Assembly (NCBI RefSeq): GCF_900079725.1 | Contig: NZ_LT599032.1 | Coordinates: 2,713,234 to 2,777,233 of the forward strand | Length of the DNA: 64,000 bases | Reading direction: 5' to 3' | DNA from: an uncultured Dysgonomonas sp. | GTDB taxonomy: Bacteria > Bacteroidota > Bacteroidia > Bacteroidales > Dysgonomonadaceae | In this document: positions 36,649-45,476 of the stretch, one piece after another | Position numbering within the stretch: the first letter of the stretch is position 1 | How the letters are laid out: each line of letters begins with the position of its first letter | Translations under genes and position numbers: made by a program | The notes under the pieces: generated by a model | Database searches by the model: none | Told to the model about the DNA's origin: nothing | Seen by the model: the letters and a program-made list of their open reading frames with translations, nothing else

Positions 36649-36683
36649 TTTTATTTTTTCTTATTTCCCGTAACAATCTGTCT

Positions 36684-38129
36684 ATGATGAAAGCAAAGAG
36701 CCGATATTTATTAACATTCTTGGTATTAGTTCCTTATATACTGAATGCGCAGGTAAAACAAGCCGGAATACAAACTTTTCTTAATCATCAGGGGCTCAGG
36801 CATGCCTCCGTTGGTATTTGTGTAAAGGACTTGTCAGGGACGAAACTAGCCGGACATAATGAAGACAGGGCATACACTCCCGCATCTATACTAAAGGTAG
36901 TAACTACCGCCACCGCATTGGAAATATTGGGCCCCGATTATAAATATCAGACTACTCTGGCCATAGACAAAGATAAGCCGGACAGGTTATTGGTGCATGG
37001 ATATGGTGATCCTACACTGGGAACCGAACATCTGGATAATACGCCTGACGCGTTCCTTTCCCGATGGACAGAACAGATAGGGCAGAAATTCGATTCAACA
37101 AAAAAATTGGATATTACCATTGTCGATGATTATTTTGGATATGAAGGTGTATCGCAGCGATGGACATATCAGGATATGGGTAATTATTACGCTGCGGCAA
37201 GTTATGGTATCAGTATTTATGATAATACATATAAGCTCTTTTTCAATACAATGCGTCGCGATACATGCCCTGTTATAATAAAGACCCAGCCCGAAATGAA
37301 CCTGTCGTTTCGCAATACCCTTACGATGAATACTACAGGGCAGGATAACGGATATATTCACGGGGAACCTTTTTCCGTAAACAGGCTTCTTTCGGGAGAC
37401 ATCCCCGGTGGAAGGTCGTCGTTCAGTATAAAGGGCGATATTCCCGATCCGGGCTTATATCTCGGCGAAGTATTGGCAAAGCAGTTGACTGATAAGGGCT
37501 TTAGGTTAGGCGCGGTAGAAAGCACGTATGACAGGTATTTCAATCAGATGTATTCGAAGAATAGAAAGACTTTTAATGAAGATATATTCTATCGCCACGA
37601 GTCTTTTCCATTGAAAGATATCATAAAGGATACCAATGTAAGGAGTAACAACCATTATGCGGAACATCTTATACGCACTGTAGGGCGTACAAAAACGACA
37701 GATATATACTCCTCTGCTCTGGATGCAGGGATTGACAAAACGAAAGAATTGTGGAAAGCCCGGGGATTGAATACCGATGCGCTTACCATGTTTGATGGAA
37801 GCGGGCTTGCCCCGTCTAACGCCGTGAGTCCTGCATTTATGTGCGACTTACTGGTGTATATGCAGGCAAAAAGTAAGTATGCCGATGCTTTTCTGGAGTC
37901 GTTGCCCAAAGCGGGGAAAGACGGAACTGTAAGCAACCGGCTCAAGGGAACACGCCTTGCCGGAAAGATATCGATGAAAAGCGGCAGTATCTATGGTGTG
38001 CAATGCTTTGCAGGATACTATACAGACGGAGATAAGAAATATGCTTTTACCATAATGGTTAATAATTTTACGGGTTCGCGCAGCCAGATAGTGCAGGCTA
38101 TAGATAAGCTGTTGCTCTCGATGTTTTGA
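36684..38129 (+). CDS. dacB: D-alanyl-D-alanine carboxypeptidase / endopeptidase (PBP4)
   Basis: 481 residues from MMKAKSRYLL, a signal peptide ending LNAQ. The serine-DD-peptidase motifs are complete: SILK at residues 68-71 (nucleophile Ser and Lys), SNN at about 321-323, and KSG at about 432-434. The long insertion between motifs 1 and 2 is that of PBP4-type (family S13) enzymes. It trims peptidoglycan stem peptides and cross-links in the periplasm. The start was chosen for the signal peptide and the -7-like box at 36633. A REP-like palindrome follows. Confidence 0.92.
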   Translation: MMKAKSRYLLTFLVLVPYILNAQVKQAGIQTFLNHQGLRHASVGICVKDLSGTKLAGHNEDRAYTPASILKVVTTATALEILGPDYKYQTTLAIDKDKPDRLLVHGYGDPTLGTEHLDNTPDAFLSRWTEQIGQKFDSTKKLDITIVDDYFGYEGVSQRWTYQDMGNYYAAASYGISIYDNTYKLFFNTMRRDTCPVIIKTQPEMNLSFRNTLTMNTTGQDNGYIHGEPFSVNRLLSGDIPGGRSSFSIKGDIPDPGLYLGEVLAKQLTDKGFRLGAVESTYDRYFNQMYSKNRKTFNEDIFYRHESFPLKDIIKDTNVRSNNHYAEHLIRTVGRTKTTDIYSSALDAGIDKTKELWKARGLNTDALTMFDGSGLAPSNAVSPAFMCDLLVYMQAKSKYADAFLESLPKAGKDGTVSNRLKGTRLAGKISMKSGSIYGVQCFAGYYTDGDKKYAFTIMVNNFTGSRSQIVQAIDKLLLSMF

Positions 38130-38166
38130 GGGAGTAAGAAAAATATTGGATGATTCAAAAAAAATA

Positions 38167-38192
38167 TAGGGGCGAATATTTATTCGCCCCTA
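38167..38192. terminator. Perfect REP-like palindrome, probable bidirectional terminator
   Basis: taggggcgaata / tattcgccccta form a perfect 12-bp stem with a 2-nt loop, preceded by an A-run. It lies between two convergent genes. The same arms occur in degraded form at 2887-2968, so it is a repeat family as well. Confidence 0.7.
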
Positions 38193-38215
38193 CTTCATAT
38201 TATTGATTGCTTATC

Positions 38216-39349
38216 TCACTTTTTCTTTTCGCCGGTCAGTTCTTCCATCTTGCTTATAACTGCACGGATAGGCAAATCTCTTTCCAGAATGATACCGGTC
38301 GGTGAAATCAGTATATTGTAAGGTATTTCACGGATGTAATAGGTATCGAAAGGTTTTGCAGCCCATCCCCCCTTCACAGGTAATATATTCCATTTTACAG
38401 AATCGGCTATATTTTCAGTAAAAGGTACCTGTTCCGAATCTTTTACAATGGAAATGAATTCGATGTTCTTTTTTTGCTTTTTCAATTCATTGTAGACATC
38501 GATTGCGTCTTGTTTCTCATCGCGGCATACATCGCATGTGGTAGCTGCAAATAGAAGAAGTACATACTTACCTCTAAAGTCAGATAACTGAACGGTTTTG
38601 TCCTGCATATTTTTTATTGAAAATCCCGGTGCATAAGCATTGACAGCTGACAATTTTACTTTGTCTCTAAAACTTTTGAGTTCAGCTGTCAGAGGAAAGT
38701 CAATCGCTTTGCCTTTCAATAAAGACAGGTTTTCGTCAAGCCGCGGGATGGAAGTCTCATCTTTGAAAAATGTATTTATCAACATTACGCTAGCTATCTT
38801 GTCCGGATTTGCTTTTACATATGCGGCTGCTATATTGGATAACTCGAAATTAATGTTTTTTAGTTCAACCACGTAATCTTTTACTACCAGGCTGTCTTCG
38901 TTTTTAATGTTCTTTTCGGCAGTATTCAATATATCGGCACGCGATTTGAGCAAAGCTTTATTTTTTTCCTTGAAGCTCGTTAAATCATCATTTACGTCAC
39001 CACCTTTTACATCTATCAGGTCGGGATATAGTACGTCGCCTTTAAGCTCTACCTTCCATCCTTTGTTGGCAAGAACAAAAGTGCTTTTTGTATTTTTATT
39101 AAAGTACAGTGAATATTCTGTCAGTGTATCGATTTCGCTACGGAAAGAAAATTCACCTTTTGCACTGATAGCAACAGTGTCTATAAATACGGAGTCTCCG
39201 ATCTCATGCGACATGAAAAAATAATCACCTGTTACATTGTCGAGTTTTCCGCTTATTTCAAATTCTTTTGGATTTTTGCTGCATGACGTGACTATTGCAA
39301 CAAACAATAGTATAAGTCCGGTGCAGTGTAATATATTGTTTTTTAACAT
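38216..39349 (-). CDS. DUF4369 + thioredoxin-like lipoprotein
   Basis: 377 residues. The lipobox is TSC after a hydrophobic signal. Residues 30-125 resemble DUF4369 (FEISGKLDNVTGDYFFM, TLTEYSLYFN), and residues 230-377 are a TlpA/ResA-like thioredoxin domain (FSIKNMQDKTVQLSDFRGKY). The active site is a CxxC, CDVC in ATTCDVCRDEK. Such proteins reduce or relay disulphides in the periplasm, often under oxidative or haem-related conditions. A -7 box TACTTTTG lies far upstream (39496-39489), giving a leader of about 130 nt. Confidence 0.83.
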   Translation of the reverse strand: MLKNNILHCTGLILLFVAIVTSCSKNPKEFEISGKLDNVTGDYFFMSHEIGDSVFIDTVAISAKGEFSFRSEIDTLTEYSLYFNKNTKSTFVLANKGWKVELKGDVLYPDLIDVKGGDVNDDLTSFKEKNKALLKSRADILNTAEKNIKNEDSLVVKDYVVELKNINFELSNIAAAYVKANPDKIASVMLINTFFKDETSIPRLDENLSLLKGKAIDFPLTAELKSFRDKVKLSAVNAYAPGFSIKNMQDKTVQLSDFRGKYVLLLFAATTCDVCRDEKQDAIDVYNELKKQKKNIEFISIVKDSEQVPFTENIADSVKWNILPVKGGWAAKPFDTYYIREIPYNILISPTGIILERDLPIRAVISKMEELTGEKKK

Positions 39350-39488
39350 ATTGTCGTTCTTTAGATAAGGTCGTGGACCTATTTGTTGTTTTTTAATTTA
39401 AAATACCACAAGTAGTTAGATTGAAAAATATATCATTAAATACGTTCTTATGTTATGTGTAAATTTCCCTTTCTTATACTTAGTAACG

Positions 39489-39496
39489 CAAAAGTA
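39489..39496 (-). promoter_or_regulatory. -7 box for the thioredoxin lipoprotein
   Basis: The reverse strand reads TACTTTTG, about 140 nt before the ATG at 39349. Confidence 0.35.
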
Positions 39497-39643
39497 TAAC
39501 TTTTATTTCTAAAACGTTTAAAAAAATAAATTGTTCTAAAAAAAAACTAATTGACTGTCTGGCCTATTGCCTCTTTTGATGATAATAAACCATTGAGATG
39601 TAAATCTGTACCTGTCAGATAAATCTGCGACATAGAAATTCAC

Positions 39644-39651
39644 TATCTTTG
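39644..39651 (+). promoter_or_regulatory. -7 box for the DPP IV transcript
   Basis: TATCTTTG. The start of transcription near 39658 leaves a leader of about 105 nt containing a 26-codon open frame. Confidence 0.5.
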
Positions 39652-39668
39652 TTCACTAAAAAAACAGC

Positions 39669-39749
39669 ATGGGTATGAAAACGAACATGAATCGCAATTC
39701 ACCAAAGTACAGGATAATTTTGTCATGCGAGCTTCCATACATCCTTTAA
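39669..39749 (+). CDS. Short upstream open frame in the DPP IV leader
   Basis: ATG at 39669 to TAA at 39747-39749 encodes 26 residues (MGMKTNMNRNSPKYRIILSC then ELPYIL). It begins 11 nt after the expected transcript start and ends 15 nt before the DPP IV ATG. It may be a leader peptide or chance. Confidence 0.25.
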   Translation: MGMKTNMNRNSPKYRIILSCELPYIL

Positions 39750-39764
39750 AAATAAAATTATAGT

Positions 39765-41924
39765 ATGAAATTTATTAATTCCGTTTTTTTAGCCATAAGC
39801 ATTTTGCTTCCAATGAAATCATACAGCCAAGAAACACCTCTGACATTAGAAGACCTGACGCCCGGAGGTAAAACATTCAGCAAGTATCGTGCCGAAATGC
39901 CTCGTCAATTGGGATGGTATGGGGATAAACTGACCTACATAAAAGGTGATTCCGTAATAGTTGCTCCCAATACAGATAAAGAGAAACCTCAAGTATTGCT
40001 TAGTCTTCAGGATATTAATTCAGGTATGGGACTGAACAACGATGAGGCGCTGAAAAGTTTAAATACCATTCAGTTTATTTCTCCGCAGTCGAATGATATA
40101 CTGATTGCCACTCCTGACAAAATATATTTGTATGACTTTGTGACAAAAAAGATGATGGCTGCGTTTCTGTCATTAGACGGAATAGATAACCACGAATGGT
40201 CTGAAAAAAGTAAAATGCTCGCATATACAAAAGATAATAACCTGTATATACAAGATTCGGAAGGGAAAGAAACGGCCATAACAAACGAAACCGATCCGGG
40301 CATCGTCTCCGGGCAATCTGTTCATAGGAACGAGTTCGGTATTAACAAAGGTATATTCTGGTCGCCGGCAGGAAATCTTCTTGCATTCTATCGTATGGAC
40401 GAAACTATGGTTACCGATTATCCGTTAGTAGATGTTTCGGCGCGTATCGCCAAGCTGAAAAATATAAAGTATCCGATGGCCGGAATGAAAAGCCATCATG
40501 TTACAGTCGGAGTATACAATCCTGCTACACAGCAAACAGTATATCTGAAAACAGGTACTCCTAAAGAAAAATACCTGACGAATATAGCATGGAGTCCCGA
40601 TGAAAAAAGTATCTATATTGCAGAGGTCAACCGAGGGCAGGATACTTGCATTGTAAGAAGTTATGATGCTGTGAGCGGGAAACTGCAAACGACCTTATTC
40701 ACTGAAACTCATCCGAAGTATGTAGAGCCTGAGAATCCCGTGTTATTTCTGAAAAACGAGCCGTCGAAGTTCTTGTGGCAAAGTGAGCGCGACGGATTTA
40801 ACCATTTATATCTGTATGATACAACCGGAAAATTGTTGAAGCAGATTACTTCCGGCAAATGGGATGTTACATCTGTTCTGGGATTTGACGAAAAAGGAGA
40901 GAATCTCTTTTATGTATCTACTGAAGTAAGCCCGATAGAAAAGCATATTTATAAACTGAATCTGAAAACAGGAAAGAGAGAGCAACTGTCGAAGGAAGAA
41001 GGCGTTCATGACGGAATACTTAGCGCTTCGGGAAAATTTATCTGCGACAAATATACTTCGCAGAACAACCCCGGAAAGGTGACAATTACAGAAACCAAAT
41101 CGAATAAGTCATATATCTGGTATTCAGCAAAGAATCCTTATAGAAATATACAGCTACCCGAGATAACATTGGGTAAGTTGAAAGCAAATGATAATGTGAC
41201 AGACCTGTATTATCGTCTGGTGAAACCGCTAAATTTTGACCCGAACAAGAAATATCCGGTCATTGTTTATGTATATGGAGGGCCACATTCCCAAATGGTA
41301 GATAATTCATGGATGGGACAGGTCAGAGGATGGGATATATACATGGCTGAAAAGGGCTATGTAGTATTTACGATGGACAACAGAGGTACGTCGAACAGGG
41401 GAATCGATTTCGAAAATATAACGCATCGCCGACTTGGAGTGGTGGAAACAGATGACCAGATGACAGGTGTGGAATACCTGAAGTCGTTGGGCTATGTAGA
41501 TGTCGACCGGATAGGAGTACATGGCTGGAGTTATGGCGGGTTTATGACGCTGAACCTAATGCTTCGTCATCCCGAAACGTTTAAGGTAGGTGTAGCAGGC
41601 GGGCCTGTTACGGATTGGAAGTATTATGAAGTGATGTATGGCGAACGTTATATGGATAGCCCTCAGGAGAATCAGGAGGGATATAAGAATTCCAGCATGG
41701 TAGAACGTGCCGGAGACCTTAAAGGCCGCCTGATGCTTATACATGGAGATGAAGATCCTACTGTGGTGATGCAACAGAGCTTGCAATTCCTGCATTCTGC
41801 CATTAAAAAGGGTACACATCCCGATTTCTTTATATATCCGGGGCACGGACATAATATGACGGGGCGCGACCGTGTGCATTTGCATGGACATATAACGCGT
41901 TATTTTGAGGATTTTTTGAAATAG
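39765..41924 (+). CDS. Dipeptidyl peptidase IV (family S9)
   Basis: 719 residues with a signal peptide (FLAISILLPMKSYSQ). An eight-bladed propeller (about residues 40-470) precedes an alpha/beta-hydrolase domain. The catalytic Ser is at about 589 in GWSYGG, the Asp near 662-664 in HGDEDPTV, and the His near 694-696 in GHGHNM. The Glu pair at about 200, HRNEFGI, would grip the N-terminus of the peptide. DPP IV removes X-Pro dipeptides in the periplasm. It is known in Porphyromonas and relatives for peptide feeding. The RDD gene follows 22 bp later on the same strand. Confidence 0.93.
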   Translation: MKFINSVFLAISILLPMKSYSQETPLTLEDLTPGGKTFSKYRAEMPRQLGWYGDKLTYIKGDSVIVAPNTDKEKPQVLLSLQDINSGMGLNNDEALKSLNTIQFISPQSNDILIATPDKIYLYDFVTKKMMAAFLSLDGIDNHEWSEKSKMLAYTKDNNLYIQDSEGKETAITNETDPGIVSGQSVHRNEFGINKGIFWSPAGNLLAFYRMDETMVTDYPLVDVSARIAKLKNIKYPMAGMKSHHVTVGVYNPATQQTVYLKTGTPKEKYLTNIAWSPDEKSIYIAEVNRGQDTCIVRSYDAVSGKLQTTLFTETHPKYVEPENPVLFLKNEPSKFLWQSERDGFNHLYLYDTTGKLLKQITSGKWDVTSVLGFDEKGENLFYVSTEVSPIEKHIYKLNLKTGKREQLSKEEGVHDGILSASGKFICDKYTSQNNPGKVTITETKSNKSYIWYSAKNPYRNIQLPEITLGKLKANDNVTDLYYRLVKPLNFDPNKKYPVIVYVYGGPHSQMVDNSWMGQVRGWDIYMAEKGYVVFTMDNRGTSNRGIDFENITHRRLGVVETDDQMTGVEYLKSLGYVDVDRIGVHGWSYGGFMTLNLMLRHPETFKVGVAGGPVTDWKYYEVMYGERYMDSPQENQEGYKNSSMVERAGDLKGRLMLIHGDEDPTVVMQQSLQFLHSAIKKGTHPDFFIYPGHGHNMTGRDRVHLHGHITRYFEDFLK

Positions 41925-41946
41925 GAAACGAATCGCTTATGGTGTT

Positions 41947-42522
41947 ATGGGGAACGACTTTAACCAAATAATGTCTTCGAAAACAGCCGACGAATTAATA
42001 AAGATTGCACGGATAAGCAGGGATGATTATCAGCCCGAAGCCTTAGACGCAGCTGATAGTGAGTTGACAAAGAGGGAAATTCCGGAGCAGGAAATTGAAG
42101 ATATAATAAAAAGAATAATAGAGACTGAGGGAAAAGCTATAGAGATAGAGAATAGTACCGTCGGTTCCGGAATAAGATTTCTTAATTTCCTGATCGATTC
42201 ATTCGTCTGGTTGATTGCCGTCTTCGTATTAACACTCCCGTTAAATGCACACAGAGGCAGCCAAATACTGATCGGTTATTTGATTATACTCGCTTCTTAT
42301 ATTTTATACTATGCAGGTTTGGAGATCAAGTTCCAAAAAACATTGGGTAAAATGATTACCAAAACAAAAGTTGTAACGTATAACGGGGAAGTGCCGAGCA
42401 ATGCCGATATAATAGTAAGGACTCTTTTGAGGATTATTGCTCCGTTCGACATCGTTTCATTTCTTTTTACAAAAAACGGATTTCATGACAGGTTGTCGGG
42501 AACGAAGGTAATAAAAGGATAG
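41947..42522 (+). CDS. RDD family membrane protein
   Basis: 191 residues. The N-terminal 65 residues are soluble and acidic. The RDD domain then begins SGIRFLNFLIDSFVWLIAVF (here with N replacing the first D-type residues) and continues with IKFQKTLGKMITKTKVV and TLLRIIAPFDIVSFLFT, ending FHDRLSGTKVI. RDD proteins are small transport-like membrane proteins of uncertain role. The gene follows DPP IV closely and may share its transcript. Confidence 0.82.
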   Translation: MGNDFNQIMSSKTADELIKIARISRDDYQPEALDAADSELTKREIPEQEIEDIIKRIIETEGKAIEIENSTVGSGIRFLNFLIDSFVWLIAVFVLTLPLNAHRGSQILIGYLIILASYILYYAGLEIKFQKTLGKMITKTKVVTYNGEVPSNADIIVRTLLRIIAPFDIVSFLFTKNGFHDRLSGTKVIKG

Positions 42523-42589
42523 TTGACGATATTTTCATACACAGGTGAATCAGATGCCGATAATTTTATCTATGTATGTAGCTGTTAGC

Positions 42590-43060
42590 CTTTAGCTGAT
42601 AGCTTGTAGTTCTTTGATATATAAACAAGAGCCCCCTCAATCCCCCATGGGGGGACTTACAATGAGAGTAAAAAGTAATAATAGAAAAGCTGTTACCTTT
42701 GTTACCTTTTGAAAGTTGTAAGCGTTGAGTAATAAGTATAAAGGAGTTCTACTGTTGACTGCTAAATGTTGACTGTTTACTGATATATGTGTAACCTTTG
42801 TTACCTTTTAACAAGTAGTAAGTTTTAAGTACTAAGTTGAAAGTTATATGAGATACGAGTAAACAAGACACAGGATACAGGTTGTTCATTGATGACTGTT
42901 TACTGTAAATAGTGTCAGATGTGTCAGGTTTTAACAGGATGTAATTAGTAAATGTAAATATATCAATATGTTATAAATTGAACATTGCGACTTAACATCT
43001 TTGTGTGAGAATACTGTTTACCATCTACTGTAAAAAATGTGTTACCTTTGTTACCTTTTA
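42590..43060. repeat. Dispersed intergenic repeat, copy C (inverted, extended)
   Basis: Read on the reverse strand, this holds ggtaacaaaggtaacac boxes at three places, the heptamer array (42750-42782), the cttattactcaacgctta spacer, and the ctgacacatctgacac box near 42912. The outer end shares the gggggattgagggggctctt block (42629-42662) with copy B. Forward-strand TACCTTTG boxes at 42694 and 43043 point at queD. This repeat fills most of the 622-bp spacer before queD. Confidence 0.85.
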
Positions 43061-43144
43061 ATGGTTGAAAGTTGTAAATGTACCATTGATAGAAATGTTT
43101 TTAATAGAAAAATATATATATCCGGATTGGAATAGAATAATAAC

Positions 43145-43507
43145 ATGTATAAAATAAGTAAACAATTTTCGTTTTCCGCTTCACATATACTCGAGGGTTT
43201 GCCTCTCGAGCATCCTTGTTCGCGGCTGCACGGGCACAATTATGTAGTCACTGTACATTTGCAGGCAAAGCAATTGAATAATGTCGGATTTATAAAAGAT
43301 TACAGGGAGCTCGATAGTCTAAAAAAATATATTGACGATACACTCGATCACAGGCATTTGAATGACGTATTGCCATTCAATCCGACGGCCGAAAACATGG
43401 CAAAGTATCTTTACGATACTTTCAAAAAGGACATTCCCGAACTATATGCGGTAGAAGTATCTGAAACCCCTAAAACAACAGCCATCTATGAAGCTGATAG
43501 TGAATGA
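43145..43507 (+). CDS. queD: 6-carboxy-tetrahydropterin synthase
   Basis: 120 residues. The zinc-binding histidines are visible in FSASHILEG and RLHGHNYVV. The catalytic Cys is in EHPCSRLHG, and DHRHLNDV and PTAENMAKYLYDTF complete the family pattern. The enzyme converts dihydroneopterin triphosphate to carboxy-tetrahydropterin, the second step of queuosine (preQ0) synthesis. It overlaps queE by 20 bp, so the two are translationally coupled. queC and folE are not in the window. Confidence 0.93.
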   Translation: MYKISKQFSFSASHILEGLPLEHPCSRLHGHNYVVTVHLQAKQLNNVGFIKDYRELDSLKKYIDDTLDHRHLNDVLPFNPTAENMAKYLYDTFKKDIPELYAVEVSETPKTTAIYEADSE

Positions 43508-44069
43508 GATTTTCTATTCGCTGCAAGGTGAAGGGGGGCGTACGGGCGAAGCGTCTGTATTTATCAGGCTTACAAAATGCAATCTGGTATGCAGTTTCTG
43601 CGATACTGATTTTGCCGATGGTGACGAAATGAGTGTGGACGAAATACTGGAAGCTATCAGTGTCTATCCATGCAAGTGGATCATATGGACCGGTGGTGAA
43701 CCTACCATCCAGTTAAAAGACGAACATCTGGCTGTATTCCGCGAACACGGATATAAGCAGGCAATAGAGACAAATGGTACGCGAAGGGTACCTTCATTGA
43801 TAGATTATATCACCTGTAGCCCTAAGCAGGACTATGAAACAATAAAGAACCGGATTTCTTTTGTCCATGAGATTCGTATGCCTATACAGGCAGGAGATCC
43901 GGTGCCGGATATCTCGGTATTTCCAAAAGCCGATAATTACTTTCTGAGTCCTGTATTTGATGCAGATAAAATCAATCTGGAGAATGTCGCCTATTGTGTG
44001 GAGCTTATAAAACAGCACCCTCAGTGGCGGCTTAGTCTGCAAACACACAAACTGATACATATTGAGTAG
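43488..44069 (+). CDS. queE: 7-carboxy-7-deazaguanine synthase
   Basis: 193 residues, a compact radical-SAM enzyme. MKLIVNEIFYSLQGEGGRTG is followed by the cluster motif CNLVCSFC (CX3CX2C) at about residues 31-38, then DTDF. WTGGEPTIQ matches the glycine-rich SAM motif. It rearranges carboxy-tetrahydropterin to carboxy-deazaguanine, next after QueD in queuosine synthesis. The start overlaps the queD end, and the RNase Z gene follows 5 bp after the stop, so all three are likely one operon. Confidence 0.93.
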   Translation: MKLIVNEIFYSLQGEGGRTGEASVFIRLTKCNLVCSFCDTDFADGDEMSVDEILEAISVYPCKWIIWTGGEPTIQLKDEHLAVFREHGYKQAIETNGTRRVPSLIDYITCSPKQDYETIKNRISFVHEIRMPIQAGDPVPDISVFPKADNYFLSPVFDADKINLENVAYCVELIKQHPQWRLSLQTHKLIHIE

Positions 44070-44074
44070 TAAGA

Positions 44075-44989
44075 ATGGAAAGATTTGAATTGGATATATT
44101 GGGTTGTGGCTCTGCTACACCTACAACATTACACAATCCATCATCACAGGTGCTGAATATCAGGGAAAAATTATATATGATAGATTGCGGGGAGGGAACT
44201 CAGTTGCAATTCAGGCGTAGTAAGCTGCGTTTTGGCCGTCTTAATCATATATTTATCTCACATCTGCATGGAGACCATTGTTTTGGTCTCATCGGACTGA
44301 TATCGACATTGGGGCTTCTGGGGCGAACGGGTGCTCTTGTAATACATACTGTTGCCGGACTTGAAAGTACACTTCGTCCCGAAATCGACTTCTTCTGTAA
44401 GGACAATCCTTTTGAGGTTAAAATAGAAGTATTCAATCCGAAAGTAAGCGAAGTTATTTACGAAGACAGGTCTGTTTCAGTGAAAACGATACCGCTCGTG
44501 CACAGAGTGCCTTGTGCGGGATTCCTCTTTCAGGAAAAGCAAAAAGAGGCGCATCTGCTACCTGATATGATAAAATTCTACAATATACCGATAAGGGAAT
44601 TGGCGAAAATAAAACAGGGGGCTGATTTTGTTACCGAAGAGGGTAAAGTTGTACCTCATGAAAGACTGACAATTCCTGCCGAACCTGCGCGTTCCTATGC
44701 TTACTGCTCCGATACGGCTTATAGTGAGAAGATTATTCCTGTCATTGAAGGTGTGGATCTGCTTTATCACGAAGCTACATTCGCTGATACGGATAAGTCA
44801 CGTGCTAAAGAAACAGGCCATTCGACCGCCAGGCAAGCCGCGCAGATAGCGAAGATGGCAAATGTAAAGAAGCTGATGCTGGGACATTTTTCGGCTCGCT
44901 ATCCTGATAATAGTATTTTGCTGGAAGAGGCCAGGGAGGTATTTGCAAACACTGTACTTGCTAACGAAGGACTTCGTGAAAAATTGTGA
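44075..44989 (+). CDS. rnz: Ribonuclease Z
   Basis: 304 residues, metallo-beta-lactamase fold. FELDILGCGSATPTTLHNPS at the start is characteristic. The metal motif is SHLHGDHCFGL (HxHxDH), with further ligands expected in AYCSDTAYSE, YHEATF and LGHFSARY. The enzyme trims the 3' end of pre-tRNAs; it may act on tRNA substrates for CCA addition. Its location in the queuosine operon gives a tRNA-maturation theme. Length is normal for the short bacterial form. Confidence 0.95.
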   Translation: MERFELDILGCGSATPTTLHNPSSQVLNIREKLYMIDCGEGTQLQFRRSKLRFGRLNHIFISHLHGDHCFGLIGLISTLGLLGRTGALVIHTVAGLESTLRPEIDFFCKDNPFEVKIEVFNPKVSEVIYEDRSVSVKTIPLVHRVPCAGFLFQEKQKEAHLLPDMIKFYNIPIRELAKIKQGADFVTEEGKVVPHERLTIPAEPARSYAYCSDTAYSEKIIPVIEGVDLLYHEATFADTDKSRAKETGHSTARQAAQIAKMANVKKLMLGHFSARYPDNSILLEEAREVFANTVLANEGLREKL

Positions 44990-45038
44990 AAGCCCTTATT
45001 TTTTTTAGTCTTTTTATTCTTTTATAAGGTTTAATGCC

Positions 45039-45046
45039 TATATTTG
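45039..45046 (+). promoter_or_regulatory. -7 box for the 45070 gene
   Basis: TATATTTG, 24 nt before the ATG at 45070; it overlaps the longer open frame and so favours the later start. Confidence 0.5.
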
Positions 45047-45069
45047 TGAATATTAGGAATAATAGATAC

Positions 45070-45411
45070 ATGGTAAATTTGAGAAACATACTATTCCTTA
45101 TATTGTTTGGTGGAGCCACTTTCTCTGCACATGCTGGAGAGATGGATTTTCCGTCAAATATTTTTGCGTCCGAACCTCAGCAGACTACAGATAAAACAAT
45201 GAATCTGATTGTTGAAGTGAATGGTGGTACGGTTAGGATTCCGTTGGAGAATGTTCCTACATCGGGCTATCTTGAAGTATATAGTATTCTGGGGGTAAAG
45301 GTTACCAGTGTCAATCTGAAGACGTGTATCGGAACTTGTCCTCTTGAGTTACCTAAAGGACTTTATATAATAAAGGCGGGGAAGGTAGCACAGAAGATCG
45401 TTGTCAGATAA
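45070..45411 (+). CDS. Small secreted protein ending in a type IX-like sorting domain
   Basis: 113 residues from MVNLRNILFLIL. The signal peptide ends SAHAG. After a short spacer the rest (NLIVEVNGGTVRIPLENV, then SGYLEVYSILGVKVTSVNL, ELPKGLYIIKAGKVAQKIVV) has the pattern of a Por-secretion-tail C-terminal domain: the y-x-x-x-G-x-x-v strand, LPKGLYIIK and a terminal KIVV. Normally this tail sits behind a large passenger protein that the type IX system exports. Here there is almost no passenger. Two Cys residues (TCIGTC) are unusual. A terminator follows. Confidence 0.6.
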   Translation: MVNLRNILFLILFGGATFSAHAGEMDFPSNIFASEPQQTTDKTMNLIVEVNGGTVRIPLENVPTSGYLEVYSILGVKVTSVNLKTCIGTCPLELPKGLYIIKAGKVAQKIVVR

Positions 45412-45432
45412 CAAAAGATATAATATAGTAGG

Positions 45433-45462
45433 AGAGCCATTCGGAAGAGTGGCTTTTTTATT
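45433..45462 (+). terminator. Terminator after the sorting-domain gene
   Basis: agcca / tggct around a ttcggaagag loop, followed by a T-run. Confidence 0.65.
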
Positions 45463-45476
45463 CAAAGCGTTACAGC

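Noticed and set aside
39366..39382. aaggtcgtggacct hairpin shared with 5785-5797
   Set aside because: The match is short (about a dozen bases) and both sites are simple palindromes; not enough to call a repeat family.
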